Shown: positions 35,953-43,715 of the stretch, one piece after another
Layout of the letters: each line of letters starts with the position of its first letter
Numbering within the stretch: the stretch's first letter is position 1
From: Candidatus Woesearchaeota archaeon
GTDB taxonomy: Archaea > Nanobdellota > Nanobdellia > Woesearchaeales > JAIPIC01
Reading direction: 5' to 3'
Length of the DNA: 51,454 bases
Assembly: GCA_021734865.1 (NCBI GenBank)
Contig: JAIPIC010000005.1
Span: 1-51,454, forward strand
Made by a program: the position numbers and the translations under genes
Notes under the pieces: generated by a model
The model's input: only the letters and a program-made list of their open reading frames with translations
Told to the model about the DNA's origin: nothing
Databases searched by the model: none

Positions 35953-37190
35953 TCTAGTATTATTTCCATATTATTTAAGGATATCTTAATCTTATCCTCT
36001 ATCTCATGAGAATCAGACTTGGATATTTCATTTTCAACTGCATCTATGACTTTCTGAATGTCAACAATCTCTTCCTTTTTTCGTTCGATTTTCTCACTTA
36101 AATCATTAAGAGTATTTTGAAGGTCGCTCTTATTAACTTCTTCCTTTGCATTTATGATTATCTTCTCACACTCTTCTAAATCTTTCTTGTGTTTAGAAAT
36201 CCAATCGATGGATATCTCTGATAATAATGCAAGATTTTTTTCTTTAACATTATCCTTTAGACTCAGTGAACCGCTTTCAATACTCCTTTTCAGACCGTCG
36301 AGAGTTGTTCTAATCTGTCCAGCACTGTGTTTACCTATCGCATCAACAACATCAGATTCAATGTTTGTGCTTATACCTGCATCGATTGATATTTTTGCAT
36401 ATTTCCTCAATGCTCTTGAAAGAGGAGAGAACTTATGATATATACCGTCAGCAATCTTTTTTCTCTTTGCATAACTTTCATTAATAGTATTATCAAGATT
36501 CTTAAGACTTTCATATTCACTTGACTGACGGATTGCCTGCACTTCTGATTTGATATTTTTCAGATTAAGTTTAGCATTTCTTAATGCTTCCAGTTTCCGC
36601 TTGTTTTTTTTCTTGAGTTCCAGAATCTTATTGTTTTTGTTCCTCTGGCTGTCAAGCAGTTCTTTTATAGAAAGATATCTGAAATATTCTGAGTCCTCTA
36701 CCTCTTTAGTAAACTCTTTGTTAATAAGGTCCAGCTTTTTTATTGATTTTGCAATATCACCAGATTCATTTGCAAAAAACTCCTGAAGGACAAAATATGA
36801 CTTTTTAGTCGATTTATTGTATGCATCAAGCATATTGTCCATATCACGTGCATGATCAGAAAGCTTACTAATATTAGTAGACTCAAATTCTCTGCCCTTG
36901 ACCTGTTCCATAAGAAGCCTCACACTCTTAACAAATGCCGAACGATTACCATTCATAATATTAATAGCCCTTGCAGGAATGTTCTCGTTTCGCAAGGTTG
37001 CCTTCTCAAGCTTAATGCATTTATCTTCAATCTCATCCCTTAATTCAGTAATCTTTTTCTTATAGGCTCTATACCTATCTTTCATATTCCCCTCAAATGA
37101 TTTGAGTCGGCCATTTATGAATTCCTCGAGTTTGGAACGCTTAATTACTGTCTCCTCTTTTTTGAAGAACTTTTTTAAAAAATCAAACAT
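35949..37190 (-). CDS. Cytosolic long coiled-coil protein
   Basis: The 413-residue protein is almost fully helical and charged: MFDFLKKFFKKEE at the start looks like an amphipathic, membrane-touching helix, and long Lys/Glu heptads run through most of the rest (for example KKKITELRDEIEDKCIKLEKA, KKNKRKLEALRNAKLNL). There is no signal peptide, so it should lie on the cytosolic side. It is the first gene of the operon for the class-III-signal protein and the 948-residue protein, so it may act as an inner scaffold for that assembly. It has no recognisable enzyme domain. Divergent from rnp4. Confidence 0.75.
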   Translation of the reverse strand: MFDFLKKFFKKEETVIKRSKLEEFINGRLKSFEGNMKDRYRAYKKKITELRDEIEDKCIKLEKATLRNENIPARAINIMNGNRSAFVKSVRLLMEQVKGREFESTNISKLSDHARDMDNMLDAYNKSTKKSYFVLQEFFANESGDIAKSIKKLDLINKEFTKEVEDSEYFRYLSIKELLDSQRNKNNKILELKKKNKRKLEALRNAKLNLKNIKSEVQAIRQSSEYESLKNLDNTINESYAKRKKIADGIYHKFSPLSRALRKYAKISIDAGISTNIESDVVDAIGKHSAGQIRTTLDGLKRSIESGSLSLKDNVKEKNLALLSEISIDWISKHKKDLEECEKIIINAKEEVNKSDLQNTLNDLSEKIERKKEEIVDIQKVIDAVENEISKSDSHEIEDKIKISLNNMEIILE

Positions 37191-37276
37191 ATTTATCCCT
37201 TATATCTGGTTTTATTTATGTCTGTCGGTACTGTGATGCAAAAAGCTATAAAAAGATAATGATTACTAGAATATAA

Positions 37277-37642
37277 ATGCCTAAAACAACAAAATTCAAG
37301 ACACAGAAACATAAGAAAATAGCTCTTAATAGAATAAAAGCTCTTTTTGACTATGCGTCTGGTCTTAAACCAGAAGACAATGTGCTCGCTGATCGCTATG
37401 TATATCTTGCAAGACGCATAGCTATGAAATACAAGTTGCATATACCAGCGCAACTTAAAAAAAGATATTGCCCATATTGTTATTCATACAGATTTTTTGC
37501 AGATAATGCCAGGGTAAGGACAAAAAACAACAGATTGATAATATCCTGTTACAATTGTAGAAAGCACTACCGGTTTCCCCTGATTGCTCCAAAATCAAAT
37601 AAAAAATCACCCTTAAAAACAGAGGTTGAAAATGGAAGTTGA
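37277..37642 (+). CDS. rnp4: RNase P protein subunit Rnp4 (Rpr2/Rpp21)
   Basis: The protein is 121 residues. The helical N-half IALNRIKALFDYASGL and ADRYVYLARRIAMKYKLHIPAQLKKRY is the Rpr2/Rpp21 signature. The zinc ribbon follows: YCPYCYSYRF and ISCYNCRKHYRFP give CxxC...CxxC. In archaea it pairs with Rnp1 and the RNase P RNA to trim tRNA 5' ends. It overlaps the dph2 fragment by 11 nt. The promoter lies in the short 86-nt gap to the divergent coiled-coil gene. The identification rests on several conserved positions and is firm. Confidence 0.95.
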   Translation: MPKTTKFKTQKHKKIALNRIKALFDYASGLKPEDNVLADRYVYLARRIAMKYKLHIPAQLKKRYCPYCYSYRFFADNARVRTKNNRLIISCYNCRKHYRFPLIAPKSNKKSPLKTEVENGS

Positions 37643-37898
37643 TCTTGAACTTGAAAAAGCAAAGCAGAAGATTATTGATTCCTCTGCAAAAAGAGTATGC
37701 ATCCAGCTCCCCGATGGATTAAAACCCAAGGCAGGGGAAATAACTGATTATCTGAAAGAGCATACCAAAGCTGATATATATATTTGGGCAGCTAGCTGCT
37801 ATGGTGCATGCGATGTTCCTGTTGAACTGGAATTACTGGATTTTGACCTAATAATCCAGTGGGGACATAGTCATTTCAACCGACGAGATATCAACTAA
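37632..37898 (+). pseudogene. dph2: Truncated Dph2 (diphthamide synthesis), N-terminal fragment
   Basis: The 88 codons from the ATG at 37632 match the start of archaeal Dph2: KRVCIQLPDGLKPKAGEI, then ASCYGACDVP with the first cluster-binding cysteine, and FDLIIQWGHSHF. Full Dph2 is about 320-340 residues and needs two more cysteines, which are absent. The frame ends after RRDIN and I see no continuation in any frame of the next 180 nt. Dph2 makes the first step of diphthamide on EF-2. A fragment of this kind should be inactive. It could be the remnant of a deletion or an insertion, or a full copy may exist elsewhere. Confidence 0.8.
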
Positions 37899-37985
37899 CT
37901 CTTGACTGGTTATGTTATTGTAGTATACCCAATTCGCAGTAATCCAAATAAAAAGCTATTTTTATGAGGTGTTTGAATTGTATAG

Positions 37986-38031
37986 GTTGTTTTTAGCTGA
38001 ATAATAAGTTGTTTTCAGCTGTATATATAAT
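37986..38031. repeat. Imperfect direct repeat upstream of DHH gene (possible operator)
   Basis: GTTGTTTTTAGCTG at 37986-37999 recurs as GTTGTTTTCAGCTG at 38008-38021, two copies at 22-bp spacing (two helical turns). They lie just before the TATA-like sequence (38045-38053) of the gene at 38076. A regulator site or leftover of the dph2 deletion are both possible. Confidence 0.4.
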
Positions 38032-38075
38032 TATCAACTGAAACTATTTATATATGAAAATATTCTTGGATTATA

Positions 38076-39287
38076 ATGGACAAAGAGAAAATTAGCGAAT
38101 ACATGGAAGCTATCAGAGAAAAAGCACATAAAGCGGCTATCTTGATTAATCAGGAAGTCACAAACAAGACACCCATCATCCTTAGGCATCATGCTGATTG
38201 CGATGGTTATTGCGGTGCTCTCACAATTGAAAAAGCCTTGCTTCCAATGATAACATCCCAGCACCAGAATGCAAAATCAGCATATACTCATTTTAAAAGA
38301 CTGCCTATGGTGTCTCCTTATTATGATATTGCAGACGCTCTGCGTGATGCAAATACTATGCTTGAAGAAAAATCAAAATTTGGTGCAAATCTGCCTCTTC
38401 TTATCATAATTGACAATGGTTCAACCCGCCAGGATTTTGAATCAATCAACTACCTCTATTCAAATGGAGCAAAAATAATTGTAATTGATCATCATCTACC
38501 TTCACTTAAAACCGGAACAGACGCTCCAGCTGGTATAATTGATGACTTTACTCTTGAGCACATTAATCCGTATCTACTCGGCCTTGACTCAAATATAACA
38601 GCCGCAATGCTGTGCTATGAAATGTCCAGGAGACTATCTCCTGAAATTTCAAAATACGTCTATCTTCCATCCCTAAGCGGATTGGCAGATAAATCTGAAG
38701 GTCCAGTTTTTGATTACTACAAGGCCCTTGCAATTAAAATGGGTTATAATGATGAACTACTGGCAAAACTCTATATGTTGATAGATTTCTTTGCATATAA
38801 TAACAGGCACACCCCTAATCGACATATAATCAGCGACCTATTAGGCGGAAGCATAGAAGAACAGGAAAAGCTCATTTCAATATTTGATGATAAAATCAGT
38901 GAACTCCTCAAAGATCAATTGCAGATACTTCGGGATAATCACACTAAACAAGTCATGGACGGATATAATCTTGTCATGGTAAATCTGGATCAAACCTCAT
39001 TTAGAGGTTTCCCAAGCTCTGGGAAAGGAGTTGGGATGCTCTTTCAATATCTCAATGAAATCAAAAAAGAAAAATCTTTATGCATCGGCTACGGAACTGA
39101 TAGGATGACACTTAGAATCCCAAAAGATATTGACAAGACTGTTCAGGGACTTATGAAGTATATCACAGATAATGACAGATCCACTATTATTGACGGTGGT
39201 GGTCACTCAAAGGCAGGCACAATATTTTTTGCTTCAGTCTACAAAGAAAGAATTATGGACTTATTGAACAGATATATGGCTTCATAA
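38076..39287 (+). CDS. DHH-family phosphoesterase (RecJ-like)
   Basis: The 403-residue protein carries the DHH motifs in order: ILRHHADCDGYCG (near 32-44), IIIDNGSTRQD, VIDHHLPS (DHH), then a DHHA1 domain ending in the substrate-binding IDGGGHSKAGT near 370-380. Archaeal members with this arrangement are RecJ-like nucleases or GINS-associated nucleases (GAN). This copy ends after DHHA1, so nanoRNase or exonuclease activity both remain possible. Metal-binding Asp and His residues are all present. A TATA-like stretch (38045-38053) precedes the ATG by about 26 nt. It stands alone, with the dph2 fragment upstream and a membrane protein downstream. Confidence 0.88.
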   Translation: MDKEKISEYMEAIREKAHKAAILINQEVTNKTPIILRHHADCDGYCGALTIEKALLPMITSQHQNAKSAYTHFKRLPMVSPYYDIADALRDANTMLEEKSKFGANLPLLIIIDNGSTRQDFESINYLYSNGAKIIVIDHHLPSLKTGTDAPAGIIDDFTLEHINPYLLGLDSNITAAMLCYEMSRRLSPEISKYVYLPSLSGLADKSEGPVFDYYKALAIKMGYNDELLAKLYMLIDFFAYNNRHTPNRHIISDLLGGSIEEQEKLISIFDDKISELLKDQLQILRDNHTKQVMDGYNLVMVNLDQTSFRGFPSSGKGVGMLFQYLNEIKKEKSLCIGYGTDRMTLRIPKDIDKTVQGLMKYITDNDRSTIIDGGGHSKAGTIFFASVYKERIMDLLNRYMAS

Positions 39288-39427
39288 ATTATGTTATGTA
39301 TATTTAATATACGTATCTTAAATGTGTGTATATTAATGTGTATTGAGAAGCTGCATCATGAGAATTTGCATAATAAATCGTCATATATCCCACATAAATA
39401 TCCCGTAGAATAATAAAAAGGAAAAAA

Positions 39428-39868
39428 ATGATTTTTGACCACAATATTGGAGCATTCATAATATCTGTTTTAACTGTCTACTTGGGCTATCTATCTGGTG
39501 AATTCCTGGCCAAAGTACTCTCCCAAGAAAAAATCGAAGTTCTGATTCATCTAAAGACTGCTGCATATTCAATATTAATTTTGATAGCATTATCTGTTTT
39601 TTTTGTATTTGACAACTTAACCATAAGTGTAATTCTCGGATTGCTGATATTACAGTTGTTGTTTGAAAAATATCATATTGCATTGTTTACACAGGCGATA
39701 CTGCTTGTTATCTTAAGTTTTCAATCCACTTTTGAACTCTATGTGTGTGTACTTTTTATATATAATGTAATTACTGGGTCAGTCAATTATTATACGTCGG
39801 GACGCTTCAATCTTCGATATGTTATGATGCCAGTATTGGCAACCATGATGTATTTGTTAATGACATAA
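39428..39868 (+). CDS. Small polytopic membrane protein
   Basis: The 146 residues contain about four hydrophobic helices (10-30, 45-62, 63-84 and 90-116) and end in a further hydrophobic segment (VLATMMYLLM). One short polar loop (SQEKIEVLIHLKT) lies between helices 1 and 2. No family motif is recognised. It stands alone between the DHH gene and the ribosomal cluster, with AT-rich DNA on both sides. Initiation at the ATG 39428 is preceded by AAAAAGGAAAAAA, a weak ribosome site. Confidence 0.6.
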   Translation: MIFDHNIGAFIISVLTVYLGYLSGEFLAKVLSQEKIEVLIHLKTAAYSILILIALSVFFVFDNLTISVILGLLILQLLFEKYHIALFTQAILLVILSFQSTFELYVCVLFIYNVITGSVNYYTSGRFNLRYVMMPVLATMMYLLMT

Positions 39869-40051
39869 GACTTGTTGAATAAAATACCGTATGTGTATTA
39901 TATAATACTCAACACAGATACAGGAAATAATGCTGTAGGAAATAATCTAATAAAGAAATAATTCAATATAGAAATAAACTAATAAATAATGAGGTGTATT
40001 CTCTGTCAATTCTTAATATGCACAAATAATCATACTATTAAACGAAAACCT

Positions 40052-40156
40052 TTATAAACACCCTCCAACTCCTTGCATAAAGACCCGTGACTAATGAAGG
40101 CATGCGCCTGAAGGAGGTTGCAAATTCTCATCTGTCCGTGGTAGGAGGTTATTAAA
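40052..40156 (+). promoter_or_regulatory. Promoter and leader of the L7Ae operon with a kink-turn-like hairpin
   Basis: TTTATAAAC at 40051-40059 is the TATA box, which predicts a start near 40081 and a leader of about 75 nt. In it, AAT-GA-AGGC (40093-40101), a four-base loop, and GCCT-GA-AG (40106-40113) form a short stem with tandem GA/GA pairs and a three-base bulge, the core of a kink-turn. L7Ae binds kink-turns, and in some archaea it is known to control its own mRNA this way. The outer stem is weak (CT/AG only), so this is a candidate. TAGGAGG at 40142-40148 is the ribosome site of L7Ae. Confidence 0.55.
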
Positions 40157-40495
40157 ATGTCAGAAGACCTTGTAGAAAAAGCATATGAATCAATCGAACT
40201 TGCAAAAACAACAGGAAAACTCAAGAAAGGAGTTAATGAAGTTACAAAAGCAATTGAGCGAGGAACAGCAAAGCTAGTGGTTTTTGCTGGAGATATTAAT
40301 CCTAAAGAAATTGTAATGCATCTTCCTATGCTATGCAAAGAAAAGGAAATTCCTTGTGTTGAAATCCCAAGCAAAGATGACCTAGGGGCAGCAGCAGGAC
40401 TTATGGTAAGCACAACAGCAGTTGCAGTATTGCAGTCAGGAGAAGCAAAGAAGAATATCTCAGAAATCGCTAAAGACCAGGGATTAGAAAAATAG
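40157..40495 (+). CDS. rpl7ae: Ribosomal protein L7Ae
   Basis: The 112-residue protein has the L7Ae sequence pattern: TGKLKKGVNEVTKAIERGTAKLVVFAGDINPKEI near 19-53 carries the kink-turn-binding residues, with LCKEKEIPCVEIPSKDDLGAAAG following. It is a large-subunit ribosomal protein and also the core protein of C/D and H/ACA RNPs and of RNase P in archaea. It heads the L7Ae-S28e-L24e-Ndk-EF-2 operon, a gene order well known in archaea. The leader may be a self-control site (see the entry before). No irregularity is visible. Confidence 0.97.
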   Translation: MSEDLVEKAYESIELAKTTGKLKKGVNEVTKAIERGTAKLVVFAGDINPKEIVMHLPMLCKEKEIPCVEIPSKDDLGAAAGLMVSTTAVAVLQSGEAKKNISEIAKDQGLEK

Positions 40496-40504
40496 GTGTC
40501 CAAT

Positions 40505-40774
40505 ATGAAAAAACCAGTCAACAAAAAGGCCCAAGACGATAAGGTCGCAGGACGAGTAAACTTTACTATGGCCTTTCCGGCCCGAGTTGAGGAAATCATG
40601 GGTCGAACAGGAACTAGAGGCGACGCCATACAAGTTAGATGCAAAGTCCTGGATGGAAGAGACCAGAACAAAATCCTGCGAAGGAATGTCAAAGGCCCAG
40701 TCAGAATGGGAGACATCCTGATGCTTAGGGAAACTGAAATCGAAGCTCAACCATTAAATCGTGGAAGGAGATAA
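40505..40774 (+). CDS. rps28e: Ribosomal protein S28e
   Basis: I take the ATG at 40505, which follows TAGGTG (40493-40498) by six nt; the GTG at 40496 would add three residues directly after the L7Ae stop. The product has 89 residues, longer at the N-terminus than the usual 70. It shows the S28e core: [42 protein letters not shown] and [12 protein letters not shown]. It is a small-subunit protein near the mRNA exit. The gene sits between L7Ae and L24e as in many archaea. Confidence 0.95.
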   Translation: MKKPVNKKAQDDKVAGRVNFTMAFPARVEEIMGRTGTRGDAIQVRCKVLDGRDQNKILRRNVKGPVRMGDILMLRETEIEAQPLNRGRR

Positions 40775-40776
40775 AA

Positions 40777-40965
40777 ATGGCAAAGTGCAGATTCTGTGGG
40801 GAGACAATCAAGAGCGGCACTGGCAAAATGTATGTCAAGTCCGACGGAACCATATTTTATTTTTGTAAATCAAAATGTGAAAAAAATATGCTCAAATTGG
40901 GCAGAAAACCGGCAAAAATCAAATGGACAAAGGAATGCCAGGAAAATAAAGAGGTTAAAAAATGA
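40777..40965 (+). CDS. rpl24e: Ribosomal protein L24e
   Basis: The 62-residue zinc-ribbon protein starts MAKCRFCGETIKSGTGKMYV and continues FYFCKSKCEKNML and PAKIKWT. The CxxC and CxxxC pairs bind one zinc. Size and order match archaeal L24e, a large-subunit protein. It starts 2 nt after the S28e stop and its stop overlaps the Ndk start by 4 nt, showing tight coupling in the operon. Confidence 0.96.
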   Translation: MAKCRFCGETIKSGTGKMYVKSDGTIFYFCKSKCEKNMLKLGRKPAKIKWTKECQENKEVKK

Positions 40966-41441
40966 TTGAGAGATCGCTCGTCATACTAAAGCCAGATGCA
41001 GTCCAGAGAGGGCTTATCGGTGTTATAATCTCAAGATTTGAGAACATGGGCATGAAGGTAGTGGGCATGAAGATGAAATGGGCCGATAGGGATTTCTCTA
41101 AAAGACACTACAAAGATCATGTGGAAAAAGCTTTCTACAAAGGTCTTGAGGATTTCATCGTCGAAGGACCTGTAATTGCATTTGTAGTTGAAGGTATCCA
41201 TGCGATCGAGACAACAAGAAAGCTTGTTGGATCAACAGAACCAAAGCAGGCTGCTCCAGGAACAATCCGAGGAGATTTTGCTCATCATTCCTATGCATAT
41301 TCAGATAAAAAAGGCATAGCGATAAAGAACCTGATTCATGCATCAGATTCAGTTGAGAATGCTCAAAAAGAGATCGAACTATGGTTTGATAAGGAAGAAC
41401 TGCACAGTTATAAGACCGTGCATGAAAAACACGTATTTTAA
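40962..41441 (+). CDS. ndk: Nucleoside diphosphate kinase
   Basis: It balances nucleoside triphosphates by transferring phosphate via a histidine. The protein begins IERSLVILKPDAVQRGLIG, with K and the NDK loop. TEPKQAAPGTIRGDFAHHSYAYSD carries the GTIRGDF signature and the region just before the usual HGSDS. The phosphorylated His should be in the segment NLIHASDSVENAQ (H-A-S-D-S for H-G-S-D-S). At 159 residues it is of normal length. The ATG overlaps the L24e stop, and the EF-2 gene follows after 12 nt. Confidence 0.95.
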   Translation: MIERSLVILKPDAVQRGLIGVIISRFENMGMKVVGMKMKWADRDFSKRHYKDHVEKAFYKGLEDFIVEGPVIAFVVEGIHAIETTRKLVGSTEPKQAAPGTIRGDFAHHSYAYSDKKGIAIKNLIHASDSVENAQKEIELWFDKEELHSYKTVHEKHVF

Positions 41442-41453
41442 AGGTGATTATAT

Positions 41454-43625
41454 ATGGGAGAAAAGATGGTTGACAAGGTAACCAGGCTCATGAAGAAGCC
41501 AACTCACATTAGAAATATTGGTATAGCAGCTCACATTGACCACGGCAAGACAACGTTTTCAGACAACCTACTCTGTGGAGCCGGAATGATGTCAGAAGAT
41601 CTGGCTGGGAAAGCTTGTGTACTTGATTTCCACGAAGACGAAAAGGCACGTGGGATCACTATCGATTCAGCAAGTGTTTCGATGGTGCACGAGTACAAAG
41701 GAGAAGAATATCTAATTAATCTTATTGATACTCCTGGACACGTAGATTTTGGTGGAGACGTAACTCGAGCTATGAGGGCAGTTGACGGCGCAATCGTACT
41801 ATGCTGTGCATCTGAAGGTATTATGCCACAGACAGAGACAGTCCTTAGACAGGCACTAAAAGAAAGAGTGAAACCTATCCTTTTTATCAACAAAGTTGAC
41901 AGGCTAATAAAAGAACTACAACTAACTCCAGAACAAATGCAGGAGAGGTTTGTAGGAATCATAGGTCAGGTTAATCAACTGATAAGAAAGATTTCACCTG
42001 AATTTGGTGATCAATGGCAGGTCAATGTACAGGACGGAAGCGTCTGCTTTGGATCAGCATTCCATAACTGGGCTCTTTCAGTTAAATACATGCAAGAAGC
42101 AGGCATAACATTCAAAGATATAATTAATGCGTATCAAGGTGGTGGAGAAGAATATAAGAGCTTAAGAAAAAAGGCGCCGATCCACGAAGTCATCCTAAAC
42201 GCAGTTATTCAGCATTTGCCAGATCCAGTCAAATCCTCAGATTACAGGATTGGTAAGCTTTGGCATGGAGATATGGAAACCCCAGAAGGGAAAGCACTTA
42301 AGACTTGCGACCCTAATGGTCCTATGGCATTCTGTATCACAAAAGTAGTTGTCGATCCACAAGCTGGAGAGATATCTGCTGGAAGATTATTCTCAGGAAC
42401 AATGAGAAAAGGGATGGAAGTATTCCTTGCACGTTCAAAGCAAAAGCTCCGAGTGCAGCAGGTATACGTATACAATGGAGCAAAACGTGAAATTGTCGAT
42501 AATGTCCCAGCAGGAAATATTATTGGTGTTGGTGGACTGAAATCAGCTCCAGGAGAGACAGTATCCTCACAAGAGATGGATCCATTTGAACAGATATCCC
42601 ATATTTTTGAACCAGTGGTCACAAAAGCAATTGAGGCAAAAAGACCAAGTGATCTTCCAAAGCTTATCGAAGTATTGAAGAAGGTAGCAAAAGAAGATCC
42701 GACAGTTGTTGTCGAGATTAACGAAGAGACAGGCGAACATCTTATATCAGGGATGGGCGAGCTGCATCTTGAAGTCATAGAAAACAGGATAGTTACAGAA
42801 AAAGGAGTTGAAGTTCAGACATCAAATCCTATTGTTGTATATAGAGAGACAGCCACAAAACAGAGCGGTGAGCATGAAGGAAAATCACCTAATAAGCATA
42901 ACAAGCTCTATTTTAAGGTTGAACCACTGACTCCTGAACTTAAAGAGGGAATAAGGAATGGTGACCTGTCTGAGATGAGGATTAAGAAAAAAGACCAGAA
43001 TCTCTGGCAAACCTTCGAAAAATACGGAATGGAGTCAAAAGAAGCAAGGAAGGTCAAGGACATCTTCAGCGGCAACCTATTTGTTGACGCAACAAGAGGT
43101 ATTGTCTATATCAATGAAATCATGGAAATGGTACTTGATATGTTTGAAGATGTTATGAAAGCAGGCCCATTAGCAAATGAGCCATGTACAGGACTTAAAG
43201 TATCACTAATGGATTGTACTCTTCATGAAGATGCCATTCACCGAGGCCCAGCACAGATGTATCCTGCAGTCCGTGAAGGTATCAGAGCAGCAATCAGCGA
43301 CGGAAAGCCCGTGATACTTGAACCATTGCAAATCTTACAGTTCGAAGCGCCTGAAGAATACATGGGAGAAATTTCAAAATTGATATCTAACAAAAGAGGT
43401 CAATTACTTGAAATGAACCAAGGAAGAGGCATGGTTGTTGTAAAAGGCAAGATACCTGTTGCTGAAACATTTGGTTTATCTTCAGACTTGAGAAGTGCAA
43501 CAGGGGGAAGAGGAAGCTCATCACTTGTCGATCAGCTCTTTGAAAGGTTACCAGACGAATTGCAGCACAGGATAACAGCGCAAATCAGAGACAGGAAAGG
43601 ATTAAAATCAGGAGATGCCGAATAA
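41454..43625 (+). CDS. fusA: Elongation factor 2 (aEF-2)
   Basis: The GTPase drives ribosomal translocation. GTP motifs are clear: AAHIDHGKTTFSDNLL, ARGITIDSA (switch I), DTPGHVDFGGDV (switch II) and NKVDR. The other EF-2 domains follow, ending with SSSLVDQLFERLPDELQ. The diphthamide site is present: His596 in DAIHRGPAQMYP. This matters because the only dph2 in the window is a fragment. Start choice: the ATG at 41454 lies 5 nt after AGGTGAT (41442-41448); a second ATG at 41466 is possible. It ends the L7Ae operon, and EF-1alpha follows with its own promoter. Confidence 0.97.
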   Translation: MGEKMVDKVTRLMKKPTHIRNIGIAAHIDHGKTTFSDNLLCGAGMMSEDLAGKACVLDFHEDEKARGITIDSASVSMVHEYKGEEYLINLIDTPGHVDFGGDVTRAMRAVDGAIVLCCASEGIMPQTETVLRQALKERVKPILFINKVDRLIKELQLTPEQMQERFVGIIGQVNQLIRKISPEFGDQWQVNVQDGSVCFGSAFHNWALSVKYMQEAGITFKDIINAYQGGGEEYKSLRKKAPIHEVILNAVIQHLPDPVKSSDYRIGKLWHGDMETPEGKALKTCDPNGPMAFCITKVVVDPQAGEISAGRLFSGTMRKGMEVFLARSKQKLRVQQVYVYNGAKREIVDNVPAGNIIGVGGLKSAPGETVSSQEMDPFEQISHIFEPVVTKAIEAKRPSDLPKLIEVLKKVAKEDPTVVVEINEETGEHLISGMGELHLEVIENRIVTEKGVEVQTSNPIVVYRETATKQSGEHEGKSPNKHNKLYFKVEPLTPELKEGIRNGDLSEMRIKKKDQNLWQTFEKYGMESKEARKVKDIFSGNLFVDATRGIVYINEIMEMVLDMFEDVMKAGPLANEPCTGLKVSLMDCTLHEDAIHRGPAQMYPAVREGIRAAISDGKPVILEPLQILQFEAPEEYMGEISKLISNKRGQLLEMNQGRGMVVVKGKIPVAETFGLSSDLRSATGGRGSSSLVDQLFERLPDELQHRITAQIRDRKGLKSGDAE

Positions 43626-43659
43626 AATTGGTGATTCTCGACATCAGGACCACCATAAC

Positions 43660-43710
43660 ATTTATATACTAGGCAAAATCCCCAACATACCCGAATATTA
43701 GGAGGGAGGT
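43660..43710 (+). promoter_or_regulatory. Promoter and strong ribosome site of EF-1alpha
   Basis: TTTATATAC at 43661-43669 is a TATA box. GGAGGGAGGT at 43701-43710 is one of the strongest ribosome sites in the window, five nt before the ATG at 43716, as expected for an abundant factor. Confidence 0.6.
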
Positions 43711-43715
43711 ACAAA

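Noticed and set aside
40030-40716. 228-codon minus-strand ORF opposite L7Ae and S28e
   Set aside because: It is antisense to two certain ribosomal protein genes; its Ser/Pro-rich text is what the opposite strand of these codons gives.
41531-42778. Minus-strand ORFs of 143 and 178 codons inside EF-2
   Set aside because: Shadow frames of a highly conserved gene, with no motif of their own.
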